A stretch of 64,000 bases of DNA from Anaerolineae bacterium (lineage in GTDB: Bacteria; Chloroflexota; Anaerolineae; 4572-78; J111). Below, in pieces: positions 17,297 through 26,767 of this stretch; the first letter of the stretch is position 1; each line of letters starts with the position of its first letter. Made by a program: the position numbers and the translations under genes. The notes under the pieces are model-generated. The model ran no database searches and had not been told where the DNA came from. It saw only the letters and a list, made by a program, of their open reading frames with translations. The stretch is taken from the NCBI GenBank assembly GCA_022071955.1, contig JAJVIM010000007.1, positions 248,001 through 312,000 on the forward strand, read 5' to 3'.

Positions 17297-20200
17297 ATGA
17301 AAGAATTGCTACGTTTGACCTTGTTAGGACCGCCCCAAATCCTGCTGGATGATCGGCCTCTGACAGATTTTTCCACCAACAAAGCCCAGGCTCTTCTCTT
17401 TTACCTGGCCGTCGCCGCCCACCCCGGCGCGGGCCATCCCGCCGCCCATAGCCGCGACGCCCTGGCTACTTTACTGTGGGGGGAGATGACGGACGCTAGA
17501 GCCAAAAAAAACCTGCGGACAGTACTGCCCGAATTGCGCCGCCTGGTTGGTGATCATTTGCAGATCGAACGCCAAAGCATCGCCTTTGACCCCACTCGCC
17601 CCTATTGGCTCGATGTGGCGGTGTTCCAGCGTGACCTGACGCCGGGGCCTTCACCGGTGGGCCTGGCCGCCCGGCAGGCTGCCGTCGATCTCTACCGGGA
17701 TGAATTTTTGAGTGGTTTTTATGTCAACAACGCGCCTCACTTTGAGGAGTGGGTTCTGGAGCAGCGCCAACGATTTCACATTCTGGCGGTGGAGGCCCTG
17801 TTTTCGCTGGTCAGCGAATATGTGCAGGCTGCCAACTATAATGCGGCGCTCACTACCAACCACCGGCTGCTCTTACTCGAACCCTGGTCGGAGCCGGCCC
17901 ACCGGCAGCAAATGTTGATCCTGGCCCGCCGGGGCGATCGCAGCGCAGCGCTGGCCCAGTTCCAAATTTGCCGGGACATCCTGGCCGCAGAGTTTGGAGT
18001 GGAACCATTGGCCGAGACTATCGCCCTTTATGAACAGATTCGGACTGGCGCGTTAGGAGAAACGGCCACCACGAACCCGGCCCAAGAACTGGTGGTAAAG
18101 GAGACGGGCCAACGCCCCACGGGCGTCCCGTCTATTTTTGTCAACGAGCGCGATCTGCCCCAGCAGATAATGTTGTTTGGCCGGCAGCGGGAGTTGGAAC
18201 GCCTGCAAAAGTGGGTCAGCGAAGAGGGGTGTCGGCTGGTGGGTATTTTTGGCATGGGGGGCCAGGGCAAGAGTGCGCTGGCCGCGGCATTGGCGCGCAG
18301 CCTGGCCGAACCTTCCCCTGCCGGAGAGAGGGCAGGGGCGAGATTCCAGCAGATTATCTGGAAATCTCTGTTGAATGCCCCACCTCTGGCTGAGGTTATG
18401 CAGGAATGGGTTTACGCCCTTTCCGGGCAAACGGTGACCAACCTCCCCCCCAGCCTGGACCAGCAGTTCAGCCAATTGCTGCACTATTTGCGTCAACAGC
18501 GCGCGTTGTTGATCCTTGATAACCTGGAAAGCCTTATGCAGAGTGATGGCCGCAGCGGTATCTACCGGCCCGGGTATGCGGCCTACGGGCAGCTCATTCG
18601 TTACCTGGCTGAACGCGAGCACCGCAGTTGCCTGCTGCTGACCGGTCGCGAGCGTCCTCAAGATCTGACCGCGGTTGAAAAGGATCTGCGTGCCGTCCGT
18701 TTTTTGTCGTTGCCCGGCTTATCATCGGACGCTGGCCGCGAGTTGCTGGCTGTTGGCGGCGTGGGCGGCGATGCCGCCATGCTGACCGGCCTGACCCGGC
18801 ATTATTCGGGCAATCCGCTGGCGCTCAAGCTGATTGCCGAGACGATTGGCAGTCTCTTTGCCGGCAGCGTTAACGCCTTTTTAGAGGCCGACGCCGGCAT
18901 CTTTGATGATATTCGCGATGTGTTGGACCAACAGTTTGCCCGCCTGACCCCGCTGGAGCGAGAAATTATGGGCTGGTTGGCGATTGGGCGCGAACATGTT
19001 TCCTTCCCGGTTTTGCGCAATCTGCTGGCCCAGCCGCCGGCCTCACGTTTGATTCTGGAGGCGATTCGCTCCCTGCAGCGTCATTCGCTGCTGGAAAATT
19101 ACGGGGACCACTTTGGGTTACAAAATGTTGTGCTTGAATACACCACTGCCTGGCTTGTTGATAATATTTGCCAGGAGCTTATCAATGAAGGGCCGCCGGC
19201 CAGGCCACAGGAAGCCAGCGAGATAAGTCAGACGGGGCTATCGCCCTCATCTTTTTTAAATGCGTACGCCTTGATTCTGGCCCAGGCCAAAGAATACGTG
19301 CGGGCCAGCCAGACACGGCTGCTGCTGCAGCCGGTCGCCGAACAGTTGGTAGCGCAGTTGGGGGCTCGCGGGGCCGAACACCGGTTGCAAGGGCAATTGG
19401 TCCGTCTGCGCACAGCTCCTCCCGGTCCAGGTTACGCCGCTGCCAATCTGCTGCATCTGTTACTCCAGTTAGGGGCGAACCTGCACGAGTATGATTTTTC
19501 GCAGCTCTACTTCCGGCAACTTTACTTGCGGGGAGCCAGTTTGCCCCAGACCAACTTTGCCCGGGCCGAGATCGTCGATAGCGCCTTTACCGAACCGTTT
19601 GGCCTGATCTACACCGCCGTGTTTAGTCTTGATGGACAGTACGTGGCTGCCAGCACCAGCGAAGGTGCTATTTACATTTGGCGCACGGCAGACCAACAAC
19701 TGGCGCAGGTGATTCAGGCCCATCAACATGCAATCAAACACATGAGCATTGGTCAGTGGATCACGGCCGAGGGTGAACGCTGCCTGGTGCTGGCCAGCGC
19801 CAGTGACGACAAGAGCGTTGGCATTTGGGTTTTGAGCACACAGGGGCAAGTGCGCCGCCATGTTCGATTAGCGCACCCCCAGCAGGAGGCGGTGGTTGCC
19901 GTGGACTTGCACCCAAACGGTCAGCGCGTGACCAGTGTCGACATCGATGGTCGGGTTTTTGTGTGGGACATAGGCGAACACCAAAATCCTCAACTGGTTC
20001 ATCATTTTGCCACCGCTTTCACGCGTATTCGGCTGGTAGCCTTTAGCCGGGATGGTCAAACTGTGGTCATTGGGCATCGGGATGGCACGGTACGGCTGTG
20101 GCAAACAACAACCGGGAAAGTGAGTTTGCAACTGGCGGGAACTACGGGCTTGATTTTTACCCTGGCATTAAGCCAGGATGGGCAGATGCTCGCCACCGGC

Positions 20201-21670
20201 GGCCGGGAGGGACACCTTTCGTTGTGGCGATTACCCACAGGAGAATTGCACCAGGTGATCGAAACCAAAACGGGCGCCATTCGATTTCTGGCCTTCAGCC
20301 CGGACGGGAAATTTTTGGCCAGCGGCCATCACGAGGATTTAGCCATCCGTTTGTGGGCCATCGATGCGCGGGCGCAGTTGCACCTGCAGCGGACCCTGCT
20401 GGGGCATACCCAAACAATTTGGTCGATTGCCTTTGATCCAGCGCCGGCGGCCCAGCCAGAGGCACACCGGGGTGGAAACCGCGGTGAAACAAGGCAGCGC
20501 CTCGTCACCGGCAGCAGCGATCATACGGTGCGGGTGTGGGATGCAGAAACGGGCCACACCCTTTATATGCTGCGCGGCCAACCGCGAGTGCTGGCTGCCC
20601 ACACGGTTCGCCAACTCCCGCCAACGCTATTGGACGGCCAGGCAGGTGAACCCCAGACTCCAGAGTGGGTGTTGGCTGCTGCCGGTTATGATCAATTGAT
20701 TCATCTGTGGCAGGGACAAGGGAACGCGGTCGGCAGCACCCGCCGGGTCCTGCGTGGCGCGCGTGGCCCGCTTTATGCCGTTGCCATCAGCCCGGATGGC
20801 CGCAGCGTCGTCGCTGGCGGCTATGACAGAACCATCTACCTGTGGGATTGGGCCAGCGGACAACTGCGGCAGACCTTTGGCGGGCACACCAACTCCGTCT
20901 ACGCGCTCGCCTTTCACCCCGACGGCAAGTTACTGGCCAGCGGCAGTGGGGATGGCACCATTCGGCTTTGGCTGGTGCCGGAGACGAAAGACGGCCCGGA
21001 GAGCGTGGCCGATGGGGCTTTGGTTGCTCAACCCGTGGCTGTGCTCCAGGCCGATCTGGACGTGGTCCATGATCTTGCTTTTAGCCCAAATGGTCGTTTC
21101 CTGGCGCGGGGTGGCTCAGACCGTTTGCTACGCCTGTGGGATATGACGCAGCGCCACTACCCCGAATTGGTGGCAGCGCGCAGACAGGTGCAGGACGAAA
21201 GTGAAGAGGATATCTTTGCGGTTGCCTTTAGCCCGGACGGGTCAAAAGTGGCCTGTAGCGGGAACCATCTGATCCATATTGTAGACGTGGCGAACAGTAC
21301 GGAGTCGCTAATCCTGCAGCGCCATACCGCCTGGATTTATTCGGTCGCTTTCAGCCCGGACGGGGAACTCCTGGCCAGCAGCAGCGCCGATTGCACCGTC
21401 TGCCTCTGGCAGGTTGCTACGGGCACCCTGCGCGCCGTTTTGCGCGGTCATCGGGAGGCAGTCTACAAAGTCGCTTTTACGCCGGAAGGCGCGATGGTCG
21501 TCAGTTCCAGTTTCGATGGCTCGCTCAAATTCTGGGACAGCCAGACCGGCGAATGTGTCAACACGTTAGCTGTGGAAGGCCCTTATATCGGCATGAACAT
21601 CACCGGCCTTACCGGAGTGACCCAGGCCCAAACCGCGGCCTTAAAAGCATTGGGCGCTGTCGAGTTGTAA
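17297..21670 (+). CDS. Giant STAND protein: winged helix/BTAD - NB-ARC - 14 WD40 repeats
   Basis: A 1457-residue signal-transduction ATPase. Domains in order: an OmpR-like winged helix (about 1-95, LRLTLLGPPQILLDD start), BTAD/SARP helical domain (about 97-245), NB-ARC/NACHT-like NTPase with Walker A GMGGQGKSA (about 318-326) and Walker B LLILDNLESL, a helical linker with a short pentapeptide-like run (LRGASLPQTNFARAE, about 735-755), then 14 WD40 units (about 769-1434) recognisable by W/V-D/Q endings such as RLWDMTQ, enough for two seven-bladed propellers. By family knowledge the propellers sense, the STAND module oligomerises with ATP, and the N-terminal part acts, here probably on DNA. Ligand unknown. 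An alternative role in phage defence cannot be excluded. Confidence 0.85.
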   Translation: MKELLRLTLLGPPQILLDDRPLTDFSTNKAQALLFYLAVAAHPGAGHPAAHSRDALATLLWGEMTDARAKKNLRTVLPELRRLVGDHLQIERQSIAFDPTRPYWLDVAVFQRDLTPGPSPVGLAARQAAVDLYRDEFLSGFYVNNAPHFEEWVLEQRQRFHILAVEALFSLVSEYVQAANYNAALTTNHRLLLLEPWSEPAHRQQMLILARRGDRSAALAQFQICRDILAAEFGVEPLAETIALYEQIRTGALGETATTNPAQELVVKETGQRPTGVPSIFVNERDLPQQIMLFGRQRELERLQKWVSEEGCRLVGIFGMGGQGKSALAAALARSLAEPSPAGERAGARFQQIIWKSLLNAPPLAEVMQEWVYALSGQTVTNLPPSLDQQFSQLLHYLRQQRALLILDNLESLMQSDGRSGIYRPGYAAYGQLIRYLAEREHRSCLLLTGRERPQDLTAVEKDLRAVRFLSLPGLSSDAGRELLAVGGVGGDAAMLTGLTRHYSGNPLALKLIAETIGSLFAGSVNAFLEADAGIFDDIRDVLDQQFARLTPLEREIMGWLAIGREHVSFPVLRNLLAQPPASRLILEAIRSLQRHSLLENYGDHFGLQNVVLEYTTAWLVDNICQELINEGPPARPQEASEISQTGLSPSSFLNAYALILAQAKEYVRASQTRLLLQPVAEQLVAQLGARGAEHRLQGQLVRLRTAPPGPGYAAANLLHLLLQLGANLHEYDFSQLYFRQLYLRGASLPQTNFARAEIVDSAFTEPFGLIYTAVFSLDGQYVAASTSEGAIYIWRTADQQLAQVIQAHQHAIKHMSIGQWITAEGERCLVLASASDDKSVGIWVLSTQGQVRRHVRLAHPQQEAVVAVDLHPNGQRVTSVDIDGRVFVWDIGEHQNPQLVHHFATAFTRIRLVAFSRDGQTVVIGHRDGTVRLWQTTTGKVSLQLAGTTGLIFTLALSQDGQMLATGGREGHLSLWRLPTGELHQVIETKTGAIRFLAFSPDGKFLASGHHEDLAIRLWAIDARAQLHLQRTLLGHTQTIWSIAFDPAPAAQPEAHRGGNRGETRQRLVTGSSDHTVRVWDAETGHTLYMLRGQPRVLAAHTVRQLPPTLLDGQAGEPQTPEWVLAAAGYDQLIHLWQGQGNAVGSTRRVLRGARGPLYAVAISPDGRSVVAGGYDRTIYLWDWASGQLRQTFGGHTNSVYALAFHPDGKLLASGSGDGTIRLWLVPETKDGPESVADGALVAQPVAVLQADLDVVHDLAFSPNGRFLARGGSDRLLRLWDMTQRHYPELVAARRQVQDESEEDIFAVAFSPDGSKVACSGNHLIHIVDVANSTESLILQRHTAWIYSVAFSPDGELLASSSADCTVCLWQVATGTLRAVLRGHREAVYKVAFTPEGAMVVSSSFDGSLKFWDSQTGECVNTLAVEGPYIGMNITGLTGVTQAQTAALKALGAVEL

Positions 21671-21838
21671 GGGGGTGTTCCGGGGCTGCATTACCCTCGG
21701 CCACCGGCAACACATATCAGCCATCGCTGTTACTGCCGTTCACAACCTGAAACGATAATCAAATACTGCTTTTGCTCGAACCCCTGCCCCTGTGGTTTTG
21801 CCATCGGCCCCGAAAAAGAGCGCACCTGCTCTGTCGCG

Positions 21839-22114
21839 GTGGTGAAAAGCTACCAGGTTATAAATGACGAAGACTGTCATTTCACTTACTGTTTTACCGC
21901 GGTCAGACTCTCTTACGCCGCAGATGATCACGCGCGCCGACCTGGCGGCTGTCTACGGGGGGTTGAAACCGACCCAACCGAAGCCGGGCGTCTCCGCCAA
22001 CAGGCGCAGGAGATTGTGCAAGCCATTGCCGGCAACATCAGCAATTCTGAACTGCGTGCATCGTTTCTTGGTTTGGCGGAAGTTCGGGAAGTGTTGTCAG
22101 GCGCTGTGCATTGA
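21839..22114 (+). pseudogene. Possible C-terminal relic of a TPR/STAND regulator
   Basis: An open frame of 91 codons whose second half reads EAGRLRQQAQEIVQAIAG and then ELRASFLGLAEVREVL. This is the style of the last helices of AAA_16/TPR and LuxR-type regulators. The first half (HFTYCFTAVRLSYAADDHA) has no such character and no ribosome site is present. It lies downstream of the STAND gene and converges on the SDR gene. I take it for a degraded tail; it could be chance. Confidence 0.3.
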
Positions 22115-22148
22115 ACCGGATTTTATCCTGTTTCAACTGGCTGTGCTG

Positions 22149-22934
22149 TCAGCTCATCACCAGCCCGCCGTCAACCTCAATAGCCTGCCCGGTCAGGTAG
22201 CGAGAATCTTTGCTGGCCAAAAAAGCAACCACCCCGGCAATTTCCCACGGTTCGGCCATCCGTTTCATGGGGCAATCATTGGCGCGCATTTGCAGCCATT
22301 CCTCGCCGGTCAATCCGTCGCGCGGGCCAATCGACTCGGCCACATGCCTGACCATATCGGTGAGGGTATTCCCGGGGCAAATGGCATTCACCGTTACTCC
22401 AAAGGGAGCCAGCTCCATCGCCACGGAGCGGGTTAAACCGATGACCCCGCTTTTGGAGGAGGAGTAACCGGCCTCGTGAGGCCAGCTTGTTTTACCGGCC
22501 ATCGACGAAATATTGATGATGCTGCCGGATTTTTGCGCCATCATTGTTTTGGCCACCGCCTGATTGCACAAAAAAACGCCGGTCAGGTTAACGTTGAGCA
22601 CCCGCTGCCACTGCGCCAACGACAACTCCGGCAGCGGCGCGCTGGCATGAATCCCGGCCGATGTTACCAGCACATCCACCCGCTGCCAGCGACTCAGCGT
22701 GGTTTCCACCGCCGCCTGCACGCTGGCCGGGTCGGTTACGTTGCAGGTCAGGGCGATCGCCTCTACGCCATAGTCTCGGCATGCGGCCGCGGTGGCCTCG
22801 TTGGCCGGCTCATTTAAATCAAGGCAGGCGATATTGGCCCCTTCTTCGGCAAATCTAACGGCGCAGGCGCGGCCAATGCCGTTGGCCGCGCCGGTGATGA
22901 TGGCTACCTGTTCAGCAAAGCGTTTGGGATTCAT
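22149..22934 (-). CDS. SDR-family oxidoreductase (last gene of the cluster)
   Basis: A 261-residue classical short-chain dehydrogenase. Start MNPKRFAEQ is chosen because AGTGAGGTC precedes it; the frame is open 39 bases further upstream without a ribosome site. The Rossmann motif TGAANGIGR lies near residues 14-22, an acidic residue after strand 2 (CLDLN) suggests NAD(H), the Ser is in NISSMAG and the catalytic pair is YSSSK near 157. The ending DGGLVMS is normal. It is closely similar in style to the SDR at 23030-23803, with matching NISSMAGK and CPG motifs. Substrate unknown; probably an alcohol or sugar intermediate of the 22149-33671 pathway. Confidence 0.88.
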   Translation of the reverse strand: MNPKRFAEQVAIITGAANGIGRACAVRFAEEGANIACLDLNEPANEATAAACRDYGVEAIALTCNVTDPASVQAAVETTLSRWQRVDVLVTSAGIHASAPLPELSLAQWQRVLNVNLTGVFLCNQAVAKTMMAQKSGSIINISSMAGKTSWPHEAGYSSSKSGVIGLTRSVAMELAPFGVTVNAICPGNTLTDMVRHVAESIGPRDGLTGEEWLQMRANDCPMKRMAEPWEIAGVVAFLASKDSRYLTGQAIEVDGGLVMS

Positions 22935-23029
22935 TCCGACCTCACTTTTATGGGACCTACGCAGTTGACTCAAAACGCCCCTTCGACACGGCTATCGCCT
23001 ACTCAGGGTGCGAACTGCGTCACTCCTTT

Positions 23030-23803
23030 TTAATAAAACACCACGCCGCCATCAATGTTGATCGCCTGAGCGTTAATGTAGGCGGCATCCTCTGATGCCA
23101 AAAAAGCCGCCAGCGCGGCCACATCGGCGGGCTGGCCAAAACGACCCGCCGGAATTGTTTTCAGCACATCGGCTTCCCACGCCGCCAACGTGGTGTTGTG
23201 CCGGTCGGCCAGCGATTGGTGGGTGCTCTTTAGCATTTCGGTTTGGATTGAGCCAGGGCAGATGGCGTTGGCGGTGATGCCGTGCGGCCCTAACTCTATC
23301 GCCAGAGCGCGAGTCAGGCCCAAAACCGCGCTTTTGGTGGAGCAGTAAGCCACCTCATCGGGAAAAGCCACCTTGCCCGCCATTGAAGAAATGTTGATAA
23401 TTCGGCCCCAGCGCTGCGCCACCATGTGCGGCGCGGCCAGTTGGGCGCACAAAAACATACTCTTGTAGTTTACGTCGGCAACCTTATCCCAGCGCTCCTC
23501 GCTCAGCTCGGTGAGCGGCGTGTTATCAAAGATGCCGGCGTTGTTCACCCAAATATCAATTTTGCCCCACTCAGCGACAATACTGTCAACCGCTCCGGCA
23601 ATGCTTGACTTTTGCGACACATTTACCGCAAACCCCCGCGCCGGCGAGCCGGCAGCCTGACACAGCGCAACCGCCGGCGACGTATCCTGCAAATCCAGCA
23701 GAGCTACCCGGGCGCCTTCCTGCGCAAAACGCAAAGCGATGGCCTGCCCAATGCCCTGCGCCGCGCCGGTGATAACAGCCACTTTATCTTCAAACCGCTT
23801 CAT
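23030..23803 (-). CDS. SDR-family oxidoreductase
   Basis: A 257-residue classical short-chain dehydrogenase with TGAAQGIGQ (residues 12-20), LLDLQD after the second strand (NAD-type Asp), NNAGIFD, NISSMAGK and catalytic YCSTK near 154, and the C-terminal DGGVVFY. TGGAGGT-type spacing (ATGGAGG then TTTT) precedes the ATG, and leader repeat family 1 copy B lies immediately upstream. It is a paralogue of the next gene at 22149; the two may act on sequential or epimeric substrates, since SDR pairs often interconvert hydroxyl configuration through a keto intermediate (inference). Confidence 0.88.
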   Translation of the reverse strand: MKRFEDKVAVITGAAQGIGQAIALRFAQEGARVALLDLQDTSPAVALCQAAGSPARGFAVNVSQKSSIAGAVDSIVAEWGKIDIWVNNAGIFDNTPLTELSEERWDKVADVNYKSMFLCAQLAAPHMVAQRWGRIINISSMAGKVAFPDEVAYCSTKSAVLGLTRALAIELGPHGITANAICPGSIQTEMLKSTHQSLADRHNTTLAAWEADVLKTIPAGRFGQPADVAALAAFLASEDAAYINAQAINIDGGVVFY

Positions 23804-23807
23804 AAAA

Positions 23808-23870
23808 CCTCCATTGAAAATAGCGCCGCAGGCCGGGGGGCTTGGAGGGTAGTTCCCTCCATAACCATTT
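23808..23870 (-). repeat. Leader repeat family 1, copy B
   Basis: On the minus strand, GGAGGGAACTACCCTCC is followed by AAGCCCCCCGGCCTGCGGC, GCTATTTTCA and a ribosome site, ending at the SDR start codon. The GGAGGG/CCCTCC arms can form a stem just upstream of the core. Confidence 0.75.
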
Positions 23871-23935
23871 TCTTTCTTTGATGCCGTGCCGCAGGCTGAG
23901 TCCGTCTCCTGTTAAAACAGGAGTCAGAAAAAAGG

Positions 23936-25081
23936 CTACGCCTCTGTTTCGTGTACAAGCAGCCCGTGCTGTTGCAACTCGGCGATAAATGGCGCGCCCG
24001 GCAAAAAGGCTTCCGGGGCATCGATGCCCGTGCCGGTGGAACTGCCCTCGGCCAGCAGCAGGCTGCCGGCTACCAGCGGCAAAGCCACGCATTTGGCCCA
24101 GGCGTCAGAGCCAGACCAACCGGGCTGCTCCGCCGATGGGTGGGTTGTCCACAAAATTCGGCGCACAGGCCGGCCGGCGATAGTGCCGGTCACGTCAACG
24201 TGCAAGGCGTAGCCCCACTGCGGCTCCTGATTGGCTTCGGGGGCCTGGGCCAGATATTGCCAGATGAGGTCTCGCCGCAAAATTGGACTCTGGTTGATGC
24301 TAACCGGCCCGGATTCAAAAAAACCGTACTCAATCAGGCTCCGCATCAGCCGCATCACTTTGGGGGTAAAAGTGCCCCGCACCACCACCCGTTTTGCGCC
24401 CAGGTTGCGCGAGAGCGTGCGCGGCTCGCTATGGGGCACAATGTGCACCGGCAAACGCCCGTACGGTGGGGGAAATTCAATCTCTTTCGACTCGGCCCAG
24501 AGTGGAACCTGCACGTAACGGCCGTCGGCCACATATCCCCGCACCGAGTCGGGGCCAAATTCCCAGAAAACGCCGTGAATAGAGGCCGGCGAGAGAGCAA
24601 TGGAGCGAAACGAGGCAAAACTGATCTCAATCGACTCGACGGTCTCCATTTGGCGAGCGCCGTGTTTGGCCATCATATTGGTCAGCCCGGAGCTGGAGCC
24701 GCAGCCAGCCACATACGTAACGCCGGCATTTTGAGCTTCCCGGTCAAACGCCCGCAGTTCGGGGCTGAGGCTGCTCAAGTCGATGACTTTGATATTGGTG
24801 GTGGCGATGGCCGCCCTGGCGACATTCAGCGTAAAAATTTTGGGCAGAGCATTAACCACCACCGCCGGATTGTTAGCCATCAATTCACGCAACGCAGCCT
24901 CGTTTGAGGCGTCGAGGGCGACGGCGGCTTCCGGCGGCAGGCCCCAGTCTGCGGCCAGTTGCCGGGCTTTGGCAAAGTCAACATCGGCAATGACAATCTG
25001 CTCAAACCGGTTGGAGGCAACCAGTTCCGGTGAAGCGTGCGCCCCCATTGCCCCAACCGCACCCAAAATGACGGCTTTCAT
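23936..25081 (-). CDS. Saccharopine-dehydrogenase-family oxidoreductase
   Basis: A 381-residue protein with an N-terminal NAD(P)-binding Rossmann domain beginning MKAVILGAVGAMGAH (GxxGxxG), followed by VIADVDFAKARQLA and the family's VVVNALP and VIDLSS stretches, then VAGCGSSSGLTNMMAKHG near 125-145. The C-terminal half is the Sacchrp_dh_C-like domain. Start at 25081 is chosen because GGAGG precedes it; the frame is open 111 bases further upstream without a ribosome site. Related enzymes reductively couple or split amino-acid adducts or oxidise amino/hydroxy acids. In this cluster it may process an amino-substituted intermediate, but the substrate is not readable. Confidence 0.8.
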   Translation of the reverse strand: MKAVILGAVGAMGAHASPELVASNRFEQIVIADVDFAKARQLAADWGLPPEAAVALDASNEAALRELMANNPAVVVNALPKIFTLNVARAAIATTNIKVIDLSSLSPELRAFDREAQNAGVTYVAGCGSSSGLTNMMAKHGARQMETVESIEISFASFRSIALSPASIHGVFWEFGPDSVRGYVADGRYVQVPLWAESKEIEFPPPYGRLPVHIVPHSEPRTLSRNLGAKRVVVRGTFTPKVMRLMRSLIEYGFFESGPVSINQSPILRRDLIWQYLAQAPEANQEPQWGYALHVDVTGTIAGRPVRRILWTTHPSAEQPGWSGSDAWAKCVALPLVAGSLLLAEGSSTGTGIDAPEAFLPGAPFIAELQQHGLLVHETEA

Positions 25082-25130
25082 TCTGATTTTCCTCCAGCTT
25101 GAGTGTGCCCGTACCTGCCAAAGCCGCCCA

Positions 25131-26003
25131 TTAAAATTCCGCTTCCCGCTCCTCGTGCCATTTGCCAATCGCTTTGGTTTGAATCCAGCCAAATAGCTGG
25201 AAAACTACCACCCCCAGCAACGATGACATAATGATTGCGGCCAGCAATTGTTCGCCCATTAGCCGGTTGGCGTAGCGTTGCAGCAGTTGGCCAATGCCGG
25301 GGTCGCCGCGGCCAAAGAAAAAGTCGCCGACAATGGCCCCAATCACAGACAGGCCGGCAGAAATGCGCAGCCCGGCAAAAATCGCCGGCAGCGCCGCCGG
25401 AAACATCAACTTGCGCAGCCGGGTCAGGCGGTTAACGCGCTGCAGCGTCAGCAGATCGTGCAGGCCGCGGGGGGCAGAGAGCAACCCAAATAACGTGTTA
25501 ACAATAATGGGAAACAGGGCGATGATAATGCAGACAATCACCCGCGCGCTGATGCCAAAGCCAAACCAAAAACCAATCAGCGGCACAATGGCCAAAATCG
25601 GCACCGCCTGAAGGGTTACCGCGTAGGGGAAGATGGCCCGCTCGATCAGTTTACTCTGGCTCATCAGGGTGGCCAGGATGAGGCCAATAGTGATAGCAAC
25701 CGTCAACCCAATCATGGCGACGATGGTGCTGGACCACAACCCGCCCAGGATTTCAGAGAAATTGGCCCAGTTGGCAAACCCCACCAGCCAAACCGCGTGA
25801 GGCGGGCGCAGCAGAAAACGGCGTTGCTCGTCAAGGACAACGTAGGAAATAAGATACCACAACGCAATAAAGAACAGGCCCAATAAAATGGGCGGCAGAA
25901 TTTGGCGCGTCCAGCGCCGGACGGGGTTTTTGCTTGGATCAGACGTAACAACCGCTGCTGTCGATTCGGCAGCGGCCACATCGGTTTGGGTCAACTGTTT
26001 CAT
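25131..26003 (-). CDS. ABC transporter permease (NitT/TauT family)
   Basis: A 290-residue inner-membrane permease of the SsuC/TauC type (BPD_transp_1). About six hydrophobic helices are visible; the cytoplasmic EAA-like loop reads LQRVNRLTRLRKLMFPAALPAIFAGLRISAG near 190-220, typical of this family. It overlaps the stop of the ATPase gene by the tetranucleotide ATGA, so the two are translationally coupled. Family substrates include nitrate, alkanesulfonates, taurine, pyrimidine precursors and other small anions. The enzymes nearby suggest an organic compound rather than an inorganic anion. Confidence 0.9.
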   Translation of the reverse strand: MKQLTQTDVAAAESTAAVVTSDPSKNPVRRWTRQILPPILLGLFFIALWYLISYVVLDEQRRFLLRPPHAVWLVGFANWANFSEILGGLWSSTIVAMIGLTVAITIGLILATLMSQSKLIERAIFPYAVTLQAVPILAIVPLIGFWFGFGISARVIVCIIIALFPIIVNTLFGLLSAPRGLHDLLTLQRVNRLTRLRKLMFPAALPAIFAGLRISAGLSVIGAIVGDFFFGRGDPGIGQLLQRYANRLMGEQLLAAIIMSSLLGVVVFQLFGWIQTKAIGKWHEEREAEF

Positions 26004-26767
26004 GTGTGGGCCTCCAAAAGGGCATGCGAAATGGCGCGACTCAACTCGCCAAAATCTGCATCAAAACGCAGGTCAGGCTGCCTGGGGTAACTGAACGGCA
26101 CATCAAAAGTGGCAACGAGTGTTCCCGGCCTTGACGACATCACGTGAACGCGGGTTGACAGGAATACGGCTTCGGAGATGGAGTGGGTAATGAATAGCCC
26201 GGCGAATCGTTCCCGTTCAAACAATTTGAGCGTCTCTTCATTGAGGTGTTCTCTGGTGATTTCATCCACCGCCCCAAACGGCTCGTCAAACAGGAAAACG
26301 GGTGGTTTGAGGGTGAGCGTGCGGGCCAGCGATACCCGCATCTTCATGCCGCCGGACAGAGATTTGGGATAGTGATTTTCAAAACCGGACAGGCCCACCA
26401 GTTCGATGGCCTCGGCGGCCAGGCGCTTTCTCTCTTTGGCGTCGATACCTTGCAGTTCAGCCAGTAACTCCACGTTACTCTGTACGGTCCGCCACTCCAT
26501 CAAAGTAGCATCCTGAAATACATACCCGAGCCGCGCCCGGTCGACTAAAACGTCACCGCTGGTTTGCTGGAGCAACCCGGCCGCGATCCGCAGGATGGTT
26601 GATTTTCCACACCCGGAAGGGCCAACAATGGTCACAAACTCTTTGGGGGCAACATTAAAGGTGACGTTTTTGAAAACCTCAGTGCCGTCGGGAAACGTCA
26701 TGTCAACATTAGAGAAAGACAAAACTGTAGACCCTTTTGCGGCAGGAGGAGTTGTTTTGACGGTCAT
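26000..26767 (-). CDS. ABC transporter ATP-binding protein (NitT/TauT family)
   Basis: A 255-residue ATPase of the SsuB/TauB class: Walker A GPSGCGKST near residue 50, Q-loop YVFQDATLMEW, signature LSGGMKMRVSLART and Walker B VFLFDEPFGAVDE, then the switch His in FITHSI. The start MTVKTT is chosen because the preceding short frame (26764-26859) ends in an ATGA overlap with it, implying coupled translation; 9 further codons could be added upstream from another ATG. It pairs with the permease at 25131 and binding protein at 26978. Confidence 0.92.
   Translation of the reverse strand: MTVKTTPPAAKGSTVLSFSNVDMTFPDGTEVFKNVTFNVAPKEFVTIVGPSGCGKSTILRIAAGLLQQTSGDVLVDRARLGYVFQDATLMEWRTVQSNVELLAELQGIDAKERKRLAAEAIELVGLSGFENHYPKSLSGGMKMRVSLARTLTLKPPVFLFDEPFGAVDEITREHLNEETLKLFERERFAGLFITHSISEAVFLSTRVHVMSSRPGTLVATFDVPFSYPRQPDLRFDADFGELSRAISHALLEAHT

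Noticed and set aside
23951..24907. A 318-codon rightward frame opposite the saccharopine-dehydrogenase-like gene
   Set aside because: Antisense shadow of a gene with clear Rossmann motifs; no ribosome site.
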